DNA of 64,000 nucleotides from Streptomyces sp. NBC_01224 (GTDB lineage: Bacteria > Actinomycetota > Actinomycetes > Streptomycetales > Streptomycetaceae): positions 2,108,001 through 2,172,000 of the forward strand of contig NZ_CP108529.1 in assembly GCF_036002945.1 (NCBI RefSeq), given 5' to 3'. Under the pieces are notes generated by a model, which saw only the letters and a list, made by a program, of their open reading frames with translations, was not told the origin of the DNA and searched no databases. Position numbers and translations under genes: made by a program. Position 1 is the stretch's first letter; each line of letters starts with the position of its first letter. Shown piece after piece: positions 32,906 through 40,936 of this stretch.

Positions 32906-33164
32906 TCAGTGGCTACGGATCGCGTACATGATCACGGCCATCCCCGCGAGGCACACCAGGGCGCCGATCACGTCCCAGCGGTCGGGCCGGTAGCCATCGG
33001 CGACCATGCCCCCAGGCGATCGACCCGGCCACGAAGATCCCGCCGTACACGGCGAGGATGCGCCCAAAGTTGTCGTCGGACTGGAAAGTGGCCACCACCC
33101 CATACAAGCCCAGCGCGATGACGCCAGCGCCGATCCAGATCCAGCCCTGGTGCTCGCGGAACAA
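32906..33164 (-). pseudogene. ynfA: ynfA (UPF0060) membrane protein remnant, truncated and frameshifted
   Basis: Minus-strand remnant of a YnfA-family four-helix membrane protein. One frame gives [40 protein letters not shown] and [10 protein letters not shown]; after a break in the G-run near 33010 another frame gives [20 protein letters not shown] and AGMAVIMYA to the stop at 32906. The first ~35 residues are missing: homology ends at 33160, exactly where the 16-bp repeat at 33166 begins. It cannot make the normal protein. Confidence 0.72.
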
Positions 33165-33298
33165 CAGTCAAGAGCTGTGGATGGGACCTTTCGACGGGGT
33201 GATCTCAGCAGCCGCGAGCCGGGCGTTTTCGCGCACCTTCGAGGCGGTATTGGCGGACAACAGCGCGGCGGTAGCCCCCAGCGTGACAACATCAACGC

Positions 33299-33562
33299 AT
33301 GGGCATCTTCAACTCCATCGCGCGTGGCCTCGGTAGCCTCCGCCCGCTGTCCGACGCGGAACTCGCAGACGAACGCGAGGCGCTGCGAGAGCGTTACGTA
33401 TCCGCTGGGGATGTCATTGAAGCGGATAAACTGTACGACGAGCTGCACCGCTACGACGCAGAGTTGATTCGCCGTGCAAACGAGGCCTATGCCCGCGAGA
33501 ACCCGAACCCACCAGAGCCCAGGCATCGCGAGCACGGGTGGTACCTGCCGAACGACGACTAG
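33299..33562 (+). CDS. small acidic hypothetical protein, probably leaderless
   Basis: Protein of 87 residues ([60 protein letters not shown]), highly charged and helical. A GACAAC element ends about ten bases before ATG 33299 and there is no ribosome site, so the mRNA may be leaderless. It lies inside the repeat-bounded 1-kb insertion. Not recognised. Confidence 0.55.
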   Translation: MGIFNSIARGLGSLRPLSDAELADEREALRERYVSAGDVIEADKLYDELHRYDAELIRRANEAYARENPNPPEPRHREHGWYLPNDD

Positions 33563-33652
33563 GCGGGCGTCTACAGGTGACGAGTAGGTTCCTTTGCATG
33601 CAGTTCCGGCGAACCCGCCTACCGCGCAGGGTCGTTGGGCGACAATCTCTGC

Positions 33653-34162
33653 ATGCTGGCACCGATCCCCCCTCCTCCACCGTCGCAGCGGAGCGTCATC
33701 ATCAAGAAGCCCCGCAGCCTGGCCCGACGGCTCATGCAGGAGGCCGGCAGCAGGCCGCTGCCCGTTCTTGCCCTGCGCATCCAGGACCGCGCCCGCGCCA
33801 CCGCCAATGACTTCCTTCGCGAGCACGGGTACCGTGAACATCGGCTCTACGTCCTGGAGATCGCAGGACACACACCCCGCATCAAGATCGGGTACAGCAG
33901 CGCTCCGTGGGAACGCCTCACCCGGCACATCGGGGAAGCCAATCGCTGGCAACACACGCTAATCCAGGCCCATTTCTCCGACGCTCTGCCCGACAAGGCC
34001 ACGGCCAAGAGCGCCGAGCAGCAGGCGCACGCGTTCATGAGCAAGTTCTATGACTGCGTGCCGGGCTCTCCGGAGATGTTCGTTGGCAGTGACTTCCGCG
34101 CCGGGAAGACCTGCGTGGAGACTGCCGTGGCCTGTGCGCTGTGTGGACGGTCGGAGCAATAG
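33653..34162 (+). CDS. GIY-YIG / T5orf172-like nuclease-type protein
   Basis: Protein of 169 residues from ATG 33653 (TTG 33635 possible). The core [37 protein letters not shown], then HFSDALPDK and a conserved AEQQAHAFM helix follows the GIY-YIG variant in T5orf172/MUG113 proteins (YVL...KIGYS...R...H...E). The second cysteine-rich end ([16 protein letters not shown]) may bind zinc. GACAAT six bases before the ATG suggests a leaderless mRNA. The stop at 34162 lies within the right repeat. Possibly a homing-type nuclease. Confidence 0.6.
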   Translation: MLAPIPPPPPSQRSVIIKKPRSLARRLMQEAGSRPLPVLALRIQDRARATANDFLREHGYREHRLYVLEIAGHTPRIKIGYSSAPWERLTRHIGEANRWQHTLIQAHFSDALPDKATAKSAEQQAHAFMSKFYDCVPGSPEMFVGSDFRAGKTCVETAVACALCGRSEQ

Positions 34163-34215
34163 TCAAGATCTGTGGACCGCTGAAGTCATGGCGCCACACA
34201 CGCGAAGGCGGCCAG

Positions 34216-34247
34216 GCCCCCGAGCGCCTTCGGGGCGCGGTGGGGGC
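34216..34247 (-). terminator. possible hairpin downstream of merR
   Basis: GCGCC-TTCGG-GGCGC hairpin flanked by GGCCCCC and GGTGGGGGC, just beyond the merR stop at 34253. It would end the metal-response transcript. Confidence 0.35.
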
Positions 34248-34252
34248 GGTGG

Positions 34253-34698
34253 TCAGCAGCAAGGTCCGGCATGGCAGTTCTCCTCGGCGAACTCGGTGAA
34301 GGCGATGGGACAGCAGGCGCTGAACGCGCACACGGTCAGGTTGTCGCAGCCCGCCTCGTCGGCGGCGACCAGGGCGGTGCGGATGGTGGCCAGGTCGGCG
34401 ATCTTCGCGTCGACCTCGGCGAGCTTGGCCGCAGCACGTTCCTGGAGCCCCGCCACGGGGCAGCCGTGGCGGTGGCGGCCGGCCTCCAGCAACTCGGCGA
34501 CCTCCTCCAGCGTGAACCCGAGCCGCTGGGCCGCCTTGATCACCCCCAGCGCGGTCACCGCCTCCTCGCCGCACAGGCGGTGACCGCCATGCTTCGTTCC
34601 GGCTCGGCCAGCAGGCCGCGCCGCTCGTAGTAGCGCAGCGTCCACACGTTCACCCCGGCCGCCTCGGCGACCTGCCCGCTGCGCAGGCCCGAGCTCAG
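34253..34698 (-). pseudogene. merR: MerR-family heavy-metal regulator, frameshifted
   Basis: Minus-strand regulator. One frame reads LRSGQVAEAAGVNVWTLRYY and ERRGLLAEPERS, the MerR helix-turn-helix; from about 34592 the match continues in another frame with GGHRLCGEEAVTALGVIKAA and LGFTLEEVAELLEAGRHRHG, ending in a cysteine-rich metal site (DEAGCDNLTVC, SACCP, ENCHAGPCC). One base is missing between. The expected start overlaps the upstream gene's stop and is CTG here, where relatives use GTG. As sequenced it is inactive. Its target operator at 35057 is intact. Confidence 0.72.
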
Positions 34699-35028
34699 GG
34701 AGACTCCTGCGAGGCAGCGGTCCGCGCGGCCAGGGCGTCCAGGACCGCCTCGCGCGCCGGGTCCACTGAAATGTGCAGAGAGATCAAGTCCTCGCCCGGG
34801 GTGGCGGTGAAGGTGAAGAACGAGCAGCAGCCGCTCTCACGCTCCACCAGGGCACGGACCCGCTCCTCAACGCCCCAGGTCCAGGCGCAGCCGGAGCGGC
34901 TGCGGCCGGGACAGCGACGTCAGCCGCTGGGACAACAGCGCATCCCACTCCGCGACCCGCAAGGGCCGCTCCTCGGTGGGCAGGGTGCAGGACTGGGGCA
35001 CCCACGCCAGATCACTCATCGCCGTCAT
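34695..35028 (-). pseudogene. small protein gene of the merR operon, frameshifted
   Basis: First gene of the metal-response transcript. From ATG 35028 or 35019 it reads SDLAWVPQSCTLPTEERPLR and VAEWDALLSQRLTSLSRPQP, then meets a stop; one extra base in the GGGG run near 34875 restores VEERVRALVERESGCCSFFT and GEDLISLHISVDPAREAVLD to a stop at 34695. A Cys pair (SGCCSFF) is central. Such proteins commonly precede merR in Streptomyces and are thought to be part of the response; exact role unknown. Confidence 0.62.
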
Positions 35029-35056
35029 CACGCCCCCGAGGGCGGGGGCACCTTCA

Positions 35057-35088
35057 ACGGTAAACCTGTACCTAGGTGCAGGTTTCAA
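35057..35088 (-). promoter_or_regulatory. MerR-type operator-promoter
   Basis: On the minus strand TTGAAA (-35) and TACCGT (-10) are separated by a 20-base spacer holding a 24-bp dyad, AAACCTGCACCTAGGTACAGGTTT on that strand with one mismatch. Long spacer plus central CCTAGG dyad is the classic layout where a MerR protein twists the DNA. It drives the minus-strand gene pair ending in merR. Confidence 0.75.
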
Positions 35089-35213
35089 GTCTTGGCTGCG
35101 GCTACAGGTGGGGAGATCCACTGAGCATGTGTGGGGTGGGCCGAGTATGGGGTGGCCGATTTCAAAGAGCCCCATCACCGGTGGCGCCCCTCGGCGTTCC
35201 GTCTGGTGCTCGC

Positions 35214-35618
35214 CTACTCCAGGTAGATGCCGGCGAATACGCCGTCGAACCCGAGCGCGGCCAAGCCCGCTTCGACACTCGGGTAGGTCGTCCCGAGCGG
35301 GCCGCCGACCAGGGCGTCGAAGTCGGCGCGGCTGATCTCGGGCTCGAGCCACTGGTTGCCGCACCGGCAGCGGACCCAGACGTTGCGCCCGTGGTTGATG
35401 AGCAGCCAGTCGCGTCGGGCACGGCAGGCGGAGCACATCACGGGGATGCCCCCGAGAGCGAGTTCGCGTGAGTGGCCGACGCAGCGAATCGCCCCGGGGC
35501 CGTCGACCGGCCGCGTCTCGGCCTGGAGCTGCAGCAGGGGGTCGGTACCAGTGGGGAGGACGGGCAGCGCGGGTGCCGGCTCCGTGGTGCGGGTGGTGGT
35601 TCTGAGCACGAGCGTCAT
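35214..35618 (-). CDS. zinc-ribbon-like protein downstream of the relaxase
   Basis: Protein of 134 residues from ATG 35618; the ribosome site is unclear and the start tentative, since the frame is open to 35861. Cysteines are arranged as IRCVGH, VMCSACRARRD and VRCRCGNQW, a zinc-ribbon-like pattern, followed by LEPEISRADFDALVGGPLGT. It follows the relaxase gene with 106 bases between and may be a relaxosome or replication accessory. Confidence 0.6.
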   Translation of the reverse strand: MTLVLRTTTRTTEPAPALPVLPTGTDPLLQLQAETRPVDGPGAIRCVGHSRELALGGIPVMCSACRARRDWLLINHGRNVWVRCRCGNQWLEPEISRADFDALVGGPLGTTYPSVEAGLAALGFDGVFAGIYLE

Positions 35619-35724
35619 CTCCCGGTTGTCGGTCCTGTCTTCATCCGTAACAGCCGGTGGAACCGGCTGTCCATACATTTCGCAGCGTCCGCTCGGTCGG
35701 TGGTCGACTACCGGTTCGACCTGG

Positions 35725-37500
35725 TCAGCGACGTGACGAGCGGCGGTTTGGGTCTTGAACAGTCCCGAGCGGTGCGGCTGCCGTTGTGTTTCGTTCACTG
35801 GTGCGGTTGCTCGGCGTGGTGGCCTGGCGGGTGGCGGCCTGCGGACGACGGGCACCGTCACCCGGGTGTGCCGGGAGCTGGGCGATGCGCCGCAGGCGCC
35901 AGACCAGGACGTCGCTCACGTCATCGGCGCTTTCGAGTTCGCGCATGTCGATGGCCTGGCGCAGGAGGGCTTCGGAGTCGTGGCCCGCCCGCTCGGCCTG
36001 GGCGAGGGTGGCGACCAAGGCGTCGGTCCTCGCTTCCATGCCCCCTGCCCGTACGACCTTCTCCGGCAGGACGGCGCGAAGGGTGGCTTCGTGCGTGCGG
36101 CGCTGGGCTTCTGGAAGGGCCCGACCTTGGTCGTGCAGCACTCGCATCGGCGTGGCGGCGGCCTGCCGGTAGGCGGTGCGCAGGTGCGCGGCGGCTTGTC
36201 GGGAGGCGTGGGCCTGCTGAGCGTGTCCGCGAGCGGAGTGCCAGCGGGCGGCGGCGAGGGTGACCAGGACGAGGGTGGAGACGAGCATGGCGGTGGTGCC
36301 GCCGTCCTCGCCTCGGCCGAGCGCCCCGCCGGCCTGGACAATGCCCCGGGCGGCTGAGCGGAGAGCCCGGGTGTCGGCGCGTTCGGCGCGGACATGACTG
36401 CGGGTCGCCCGCTCGAAGGCGCGAGCTGCGGCGGCCAGCTCGGCGCGGGTGGTGGCCGGTGAGGTCTGGGCCACCGCGTCGAGGAGTTCTCCGACGCCGA
36501 CAAGCTGGGCGGCGGCCTCGCCGTCCTCGTCGCGTTCCAGGAGCGTGACCGAGCGCTCGGCGATGACGACTGCGTTGCGTCGTTGACGGGCGGGCGGTGA
36601 CCAGTTCGTCCGGTCAGCGGCGACCGCGGGCGCGCTCGGCTCGGCGGCCCCGTCGGTGAGGCGTAGGCGGATCTTCGGAAGGGAGAGGTCGGGGGCCAGT
36701 TTGGAGCCGGGGTACCAGACCGGGTCTCCGTCGCGGTTGCGGTCGCCGGGCAGGGCCACGTTGTAGCCGAGCGCGTCACCGGACGGAGCGTGCCGCAGCT
36801 TCACCCGCACCCCCGCCTCTCGGAGCCGCGTGAAGAACTCCTCTTCCGAATCCGCTCCCGCCACGGCTCGACGAACGGCCTCACGGAGCGTCTCGCGCGA
36901 GGTCTCCGGGCGGCCGGTGCGCTCGGCCTTGAACTTCTCGGCGCTGCTGGGATTCTTCGCTGCGGTTCCGTCGCCGGCGTTCAGGCGCCGCAGGCCCATC
37001 TCCTTCTCGATGCGGCGGCATTCGGCCTGGGCCTTGTTGAAGTCGTAGTTCAGGCGCGGGTTGCGCAGGTCGCCGCGTACGAGGGTGGCGACGATGTGGA
37101 TGTGGTCCTCCGCGTGGCGGACGGCGATCCACCGGCAACCGTCGGGGTCTCCGGCCGGGGAGATGCCGGTGGCGTGGACGATGCGCTGGGCGACGGCGTT
37201 CCACTCCTCGTCGTCCAGCCGCCGGTCCCCGGGGGCGGTACGGACCGAACAGTGCCAGACGTGCTTGGCGGGCGCGCGGTCGCCGGCCTGCTTGACCCGC
37301 AGGTCCAGGGCGGCGGTGAGCCGGGCGAGGGTGACCTTCGGGTCGGGGTCGAGGCCGGTGTCGCGGCCGGGGTCGGGGGCGAAGCCGTCCCAGGAGCCGA
37401 CGAGGTGCGCGTCGGTGTGCTCCTCGCGCCGTCCGGGGCCGTACAGGTAGACGAGGAGGCCGTGGGTGCGGGAGCCGCGTCCGATGTCGGGAACCATCAC
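35725..37500 (-). CDS. MOB-type relaxase
   Basis: DNA-nicking and transfer protein of about 591 residues. The metal-binding motif RHAEDHIHIVATLV gives His129, His133 and His135, the three-histidine site of relaxases of the VirD2/MobA (MOBP-like) type. The likely catalytic tyrosine is Tyr18 or Tyr20 in LLVYLYGPG. Downstream follow NYDFNKAQAECRRIEKEMGL and a long helical C-terminal part with a membrane-like stretch (TTAMLVSTLVLVTLAAARWH). GTG 37500 or ATG 37497 starts inside the MobC stop. It would cut oriT and pilot the strand to the coupling protein. Confidence 0.85.
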   Translation of the reverse strand: MMVPDIGRGSRTHGLLVYLYGPGRREEHTDAHLVGSWDGFAPDPGRDTGLDPDPKVTLARLTAALDLRVKQAGDRAPAKHVWHCSVRTAPGDRRLDDEEWNAVAQRIVHATGISPAGDPDGCRWIAVRHAEDHIHIVATLVRGDLRNPRLNYDFNKAQAECRRIEKEMGLRRLNAGDGTAAKNPSSAEKFKAERTGRPETSRETLREAVRRAVAGADSEEEFFTRLREAGVRVKLRHAPSGDALGYNVALPGDRNRDGDPVWYPGSKLAPDLSLPKIRLRLTDGAAEPSAPAVAADRTNWSPPARQRRNAVVIAERSVTLLERDEDGEAAAQLVGVGELLDAVAQTSPATTRAELAAAARAFERATRSHVRAERADTRALRSAARGIVQAGGALGRGEDGGTTAMLVSTLVLVTLAAARWHSARGHAQQAHASRQAAAHLRTAYRQAAATPMRVLHDQGRALPEAQRRTHEATLRAVLPEKVVRAGGMEARTDALVATLAQAERAGHDSEALLRQAIDMRELESADDVSDVLVWRLRRIAQLPAHPGDGARRPQAATRQATTPSNRTSERNTTAAAPLGTVQDPNRRSSRR

Positions 37501-38162
37501 AGCCGCCGGGTCACCAGGTCGTTCGCCGCGTCATCGACGCGGGCGAGAAGTCCGGTCAGCGTGCCCAGCGCGTGTTCGAGTTCACCGGCGCGCGGCTGGC
37601 CACCGCTGTTGAGGACGAAGGCGATCTGGTTGATGTTGTTGCCGATCCGGGCCAGCGCGGTGCGTAGAGCGGCGAGTTCGTCGATGGCGGTGTCGAGCTG
37701 GTCGTTGCTGTGCACGGCGGCGCGTCCGCGGGCGGCGCTCAGGCCGGCGGTGGCGAGGAAGCGGGCGACGGTGACGCCGCGCTGGGTGGCGGCGTCGGTG
37801 ATCTCGGCTTTCTCGGTGTCGGAGAGGCGGGTGGTCGTCTTGCGGGCGCGCTCGCTCGGGTTGCGGCTACGGCGGCGCGGGGTGCGGTCGGGGAAGGCGG
37901 GCGTGCTCGGGCTCGGCTGCTCGCGGTCGGCAGGGTCATCTGCTTCTCCCCCGGTGACCGGCGCCCCCTGGTGCCGGTTGCCCGGCTGGTCCCCGTGCGC
38001 CCTCGCTCGGGGACCAGCCGGGCTTCCCCCGCCCTCCTGGGCGGGGGCAAGTGCGTACGACGGGCCGTAGGACCGTCGTACGCGATAGCTTGCTCCGCCA
38101 GGAGCCGTGGTGGGGTCACGCTGCTGTCCAGCGGGGGTGGCCACCGGGTCGTTGGTGTTCAC
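37497..38162 (-). CDS. mobC: MobC-family mobilisation accessory protein
   Basis: Relaxosome DNA-binding protein of 221 residues. After a disordered, basic N-terminal half, residues ~105-215 show the MobC signature: KTTTRLSDTEKAEITDAATQ, RGVTVARFLATAGLSAARG and LARIGNNINQIAFVLNSGGQ. The NN-x-N-Q-x-A line is diagnostic of MobC. GTG 38162 overlaps the preceding stop by four bases and its own stop overlaps the relaxase start. It should bind near the nick site and help the relaxase. Confidence 0.85.
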   Translation of the reverse strand: MNTNDPVATPAGQQRDPTTAPGGASYRVRRSYGPSYALAPAQEGGGSPAGPRARAHGDQPGNRHQGAPVTGGEADDPADREQPSPSTPAFPDRTPRRRSRNPSERARKTTTRLSDTEKAEITDAATQRGVTVARFLATAGLSAARGRAAVHSNDQLDTAIDELAALRTALARIGNNINQIAFVLNSGGQPRAGELEHALGTLTGLLARVDDAANDLVTRRL

Positions 38163-38383
38163 CGGCTCATCTCCGGGTCCTGCTGCTGGATTTCGCGGAC
38201 GAGTTCCTCGATCCAGTCCATGGCCAGGACGGGGTGGTGCAGGGTCCAGGGCCGGTCGTGCTGCTCGCGTTGCACGATCCAGGTGGTGTCGGGGCCGGAC
38301 TGGGCGCGGTGGAGGTGTCCGTGCTGGTGCAGGACGGTCAGCCAGGAGTCGACTTCGGCGGGCGTGGCCGGGTGAGTGCGCAT
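38159..38383 (-). CDS. small protein before mobC
   Basis: Protein of 74 residues from ATG 38383, eight bases after GGAG. THPATPAEVDSWLTVLHQHG, HLHRAQSGPDTTWIVQREQH and VLAMDWIEELVREIQQQDPE suggest a small alpha-beta fold. The stop overlaps the mobC GTG (GTGA). It likely belongs with mobC and the relaxase in one transcript. Confidence 0.6.
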   Translation of the reverse strand: MRTHPATPAEVDSWLTVLHQHGHLHRAQSGPDTTWIVQREQHDRPWTLHHPVLAMDWIEELVREIQQQDPEMSR

Positions 38384-38485
38384 CGGGTGCTCTCCGCTTC
38401 TGCTGTGGCGGGGTGTCTCGGAGACATGCGGAGCGGGTGACCGGCCGGGGTGACCGGCTTGGTCACCCACTCCGTGGAGGTTCGG
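38384..38485. other. candidate oriT region
   Basis: The 102-base gap upstream of the small gene, mobC and the relaxase contains an exact hairpin GGGTGACC-GGCTT-GGTCACCC (38448-38468) and a second palindrome GTCTC-G-GAGAC (38414-38424), with further TGACCGG copies on both sides. Inverted repeats beside relaxase genes are typical of oriT; the nick site cannot be placed. Confidence 0.35.
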
Positions 38486-39553
38486 TCAGGGCCGGGAGGA
38501 GGTGACCGGCTGGCGGTGCTGCTCGCGCAGCTGGGCCATCAGCGCGGTCAGGGTGTCGCTGGACAGCGGGATCTGCTGACCTCGGATCGCCTGGGCGACC
38601 ACCTTGCGGGTCAGTTTGTCCTCGGCCCTGACCGCCGACCGGGCGATCTTCAGCAGCTCCTCGGTGTCTGGGTCAGGACGCCGGTCACCAGTCGGCCGAG
38701 CGGCCCGGTCAGTGACCGGCGGCGAGGTGACCGGCGGGGCACTGACCGCCGCCGGGCTGCCCTGGCCATCACCGACCGGGGCCGCACTGTCGGGGCGGTC
38801 AGCGACCGTCCGCCCCTTGTCCGCCTGTCCCGGCAGGTCAGGGGCACCGTGGCTCCGGTTGCGGTGGTCGGTGACCGACTGGCCGCTGGTGGCCGGGGCC
38901 GAGTCTCCGGTCGCTGACCGGGTGGCGGTGTCCTCGTCGGTCGGGGACAGCGGCAGCCGGTCGGTCAGAGCGGTGACCGACTGACCGGACTTGACCTGAC
39001 CGGCCGCTGACCGCTGCTGACCGGCTCGGTCGGTCCGGGTGACCTCGATGGCGTCGCCCCGATCGGTCTGACCGAGGTGACCGGGCTGACCGAGGTTCTG
39101 CCGGTCAGTGTCCTTGACCGGGCCCCGGGCAATGAGGATGTAGAGGTGGACCGCTCCGGCCAGTGCGAGCGGGGCGATGGTGGAGAGCACCGCGACCACC
39201 GCGTTACCGAGCCGGAGGCCGGTGCCGGCGACCGTGTCCTGGTTGATGCGAACCGCGTGGAGTGCGTTGGCCCAGATGCTGGCGGCGGTGGCCGTACCGA
39301 AGAGCGTCCAGACGTAGAGCCGAGCGCGCAGCGGTGCGTCGCGCAGGACCAGGAGGGCTCGGATGCCGTAGGCGATGAACCCGTCGATCACCAGGGGAAA
39401 GGCGAAGGTGAGGAAGCCCCGGATGTGGATGGCGACGGCCATCTGCTGTAGGGCGTCGTACGACAGCGCGCATCCCGCGCCCCCGAGGGCAACGACGGCC
39501 GCGCGATCCCAGCCGGATACGTGCGCTGGCTTCGCCAGCCTCCTGGTGTTCAT
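38486..39553 (-). CDS. DUF2637 membrane protein with VTD-rich linker
   Basis: Protein of 355 residues. The N-terminal ~160 residues are DUF2637: four membrane helices (VVALGGAGCALSYDALQQMA, LTFAFPLVIDGFIAYGIRAL, YVWTLFGTATAASIWANALH, AVVAVLSTIAPLALAGAVHL). A low-complexity linker (~165-300) repeats TGQ/SVTD/DRA-type words such as GQSVTALTDR and SGQSVTDHR; in the DNA these are many TGACCGG/CCGGTCA copies. A helical C-terminal domain follows (ELLKIARSAVRAEDKLTRKV). ATG 39553 overlaps the whiB stop. DUF2637 proteins are common on Streptomyces plasmids, where some aid transfer or spread. Confidence 0.78.
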   Translation of the reverse strand: MNTRRLAKPAHVSGWDRAAVVALGGAGCALSYDALQQMAVAIHIRGFLTFAFPLVIDGFIAYGIRALLVLRDAPLRARLYVWTLFGTATAASIWANALHAVRINQDTVAGTGLRLGNAVVAVLSTIAPLALAGAVHLYILIARGPVKDTDRQNLGQPGHLGQTDRGDAIEVTRTDRAGQQRSAAGQVKSGQSVTALTDRLPLSPTDEDTATRSATGDSAPATSGQSVTDHRNRSHGAPDLPGQADKGRTVADRPDSAAPVGDGQGSPAAVSAPPVTSPPVTDRAARPTGDRRPDPDTEELLKIARSAVRAEDKLTRKVVAQAIRGQQIPLSSDTLTALMAQLREQHRQPVTSSRP

Positions 39554-40116
39554 GCCGCCGTCCCGAAGTCGTCACGGTTCAGGTGCTCGCCGCTGTCGTC
39601 GGGTGGCGAAGCGGTCTTCGCTGTCTGGTTCAGGTCTCGGTTGCGCAAGGCCCGGCGGGTCTCGCGGTAGAGCTTCTGGGCGTGCTCTTCGGTGATCTTC
39701 AGAAGCCAGGCCAGGCGCTGCTCGCTTACCCCGTGGCGGAAGGCGGCGTAGACGACTGCGCGGCGCTCGGCCTTGGTGAGGTGGATGTCGCGTCCGCCGA
39801 TGGTGTCGTTGACGCGGCTGTAGTCGAGGCGGTGCGCGATCTTCTCGTGCAGTGGCCGCCGCTCCTCCTCGGTGAGTCCGCCACGGATACCGTCGGTGGT
39901 GCCGCTCTCCAGGGCGGCATCCAGGCAGGTGCGGCGCACCGGGCACTGGCCGCACAGGGCCTTGGCCGTGGCGATCTTGGCGGTCTCGTCGGGCTCGGGG
40001 AAGAAGGCTTCGGGGTCCACCGGGTTGTACTCCGTGCTCTGGCAGACGGCGTCGGCCTGCCAGGTGTGGTCGCCGAGCTGGCGGTGGCGGGCAGGGCTGT
40101 TCATCGTGCTTGTCAT
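39550..40116 (-). CDS. WhiB-family Fe-S transcription regulator
   Basis: Protein of 188 residues. The WhiB domain has Cys25 (ADAVCQ), then ALCGQCPVRRTCLDAALE, giving the four cysteines that hold a 4Fe-4S cluster, and GIRGGLTEEERRPL as the turn motif. The C-terminal ~100 residues (HLTKAERRAVVYAAFRHGVS, RLAWLLKITEEHAQKLYRET) look like an added helix-turn-helix, unlike short WhiB proteins. ATG 40116 follows GGAG by 7 bases. It probably controls the mobilisation genes in response to redox or developmental state. Confidence 0.85.
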   Translation of the reverse strand: MTSTMNSPARHRQLGDHTWQADAVCQSTEYNPVDPEAFFPEPDETAKIATAKALCGQCPVRRTCLDAALESGTTDGIRGGLTEEERRPLHEKIAHRLDYSRVNDTIGGRDIHLTKAERRAVVYAAFRHGVSEQRLAWLLKITEEHAQKLYRETRRALRNRDLNQTAKTASPPDDSGEHLNRDDFGTAA

Positions 40117-40231
40117 GCGGGGTGCTCCGATCGCTCTCCGCGCGCAGGGGCGTCGGCGGAGAGGTGCGCTGGCGGCAGGTGCCCGGGGCGGCGCGGCGGG
40201 GGCGCGGTCCGGCGGGGTGGCCTGTGGAGGG

Positions 40232-40936
40232 TCAGGCGGCGGCGCTGTGGCGTCTGCGGTCGACGGCCTCGAACTCGACTCGGGTGGTCATCTGCGCGAG
40301 CCTGCTGGCGACGCGGTCCCCGAGGTAGGAGCGGAGGTCCTTGATCGCCAGGTTGGTGGTGATCAGCGTGGGGAGTTCGTAGTTGTACCGCCGGTTGATC
40401 AGCCGGTACGTAACTTCCTCGACCCACTCGCTGGCCTTGGCCGCGCCGAGGTCGTCGATGATCAGCAGCGGGCAGCGGCTGACCGCCGCCAGTTCCCGCT
40501 CGCTGTCGACCCCGGGCCGGGGGCGGAGATCGGCGTAGAGGTCGGCAGCGGTGGTCGCGCGCCAGCGAACACCGACGCCGCTCTGCACCAGCGCTCGGAC
40601 TGCGCCGTACGCCTGGTGTGTCTTGCCCGCGCCGACGACTCCGGCCATCAGCAGGCTAGGTCCGGTGGTGACCTGTCGACGGGCTCCTCGGCTGGGGGCG
40701 ACGGCTGCCTCGGTGACCTTCCGGACCCAGTCCAGGACCGTGGGGTGGTCGGCGACAGCCGCCTGGTAGCGCGGGGGCATCCCGGCCAACAGGGCGTCCA
40801 GCGGGGAGAAGGGCTCGGCGTCGTCGGGGAGCGTGGCGGAGGCCGGGTCGATGTTGCGGGCGGCCAGGATCCTGGCCATGCGCTCCAGGGTGGCTTCGCT
40901 GCCGAGGAGCTGCGGTTCGCGGTGACGGGTGTGCAT
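40232..40936 (-). CDS. DnaC/IstB-like ATPase, helicase-loader type
   Basis: AAA+ ATPase of 234 residues starting at ATG 40936, which overlaps the upstream stop by one base (TGATG). Walker A GVVGAGKTH at ~99-107, Walker B CPLLIIDDLGA at ~150, and the helix-rich YRLINRRYNYELPTLITTN sensor region match DnaC/IstB-type loaders. Paired with the preceding replication-type protein it forms an initiator-loader unit for plasmid or element replication. Confidence 0.82.
   Translation of the reverse strand: MHTRHREPQLLGSEATLERMARILAARNIDPASATLPDDAEPFSPLDALLAGMPPRYQAAVADHPTVLDWVRKVTEAAVAPSRGARRQVTTGPSLLMAGVVGAGKTHQAYGAVRALVQSGVGVRWRATTAADLYADLRPRPGVDSERELAAVSRCPLLIIDDLGAAKASEWVEEVTYRLINRRYNYELPTLITTNLAIKDLRSYLGDRVASRLAQMTTRVEFEAVDRRRHSAAA

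Larger units (their letters stand above)
33166..34175. mobile_element. 1.0-kb insertion bounded by 16-bp direct repeats
   Basis: Direct repeats AGTCAAGAGCTGTGGA (33166-33181) and AGTCAAGATCTGTGGA (34160-34175) bracket two plus-strand genes that interrupt a minus-strand metal-response locus. The ynfA remnant stops at the left repeat and merR's 3' side begins after the right one. No recombinase or transposase is inside, so the mechanism is unclear: target duplication, att-type recombination, or homing by the GIY-YIG-like protein are all possible. Confidence 0.45.

Noticed and set aside
38400..39130. Regular TGACCGG repeats as a possible CRISPR array
   Set aside because: Units are 7-9 bases, irregularly spaced and within a coding gene; no spacers or cas genes.
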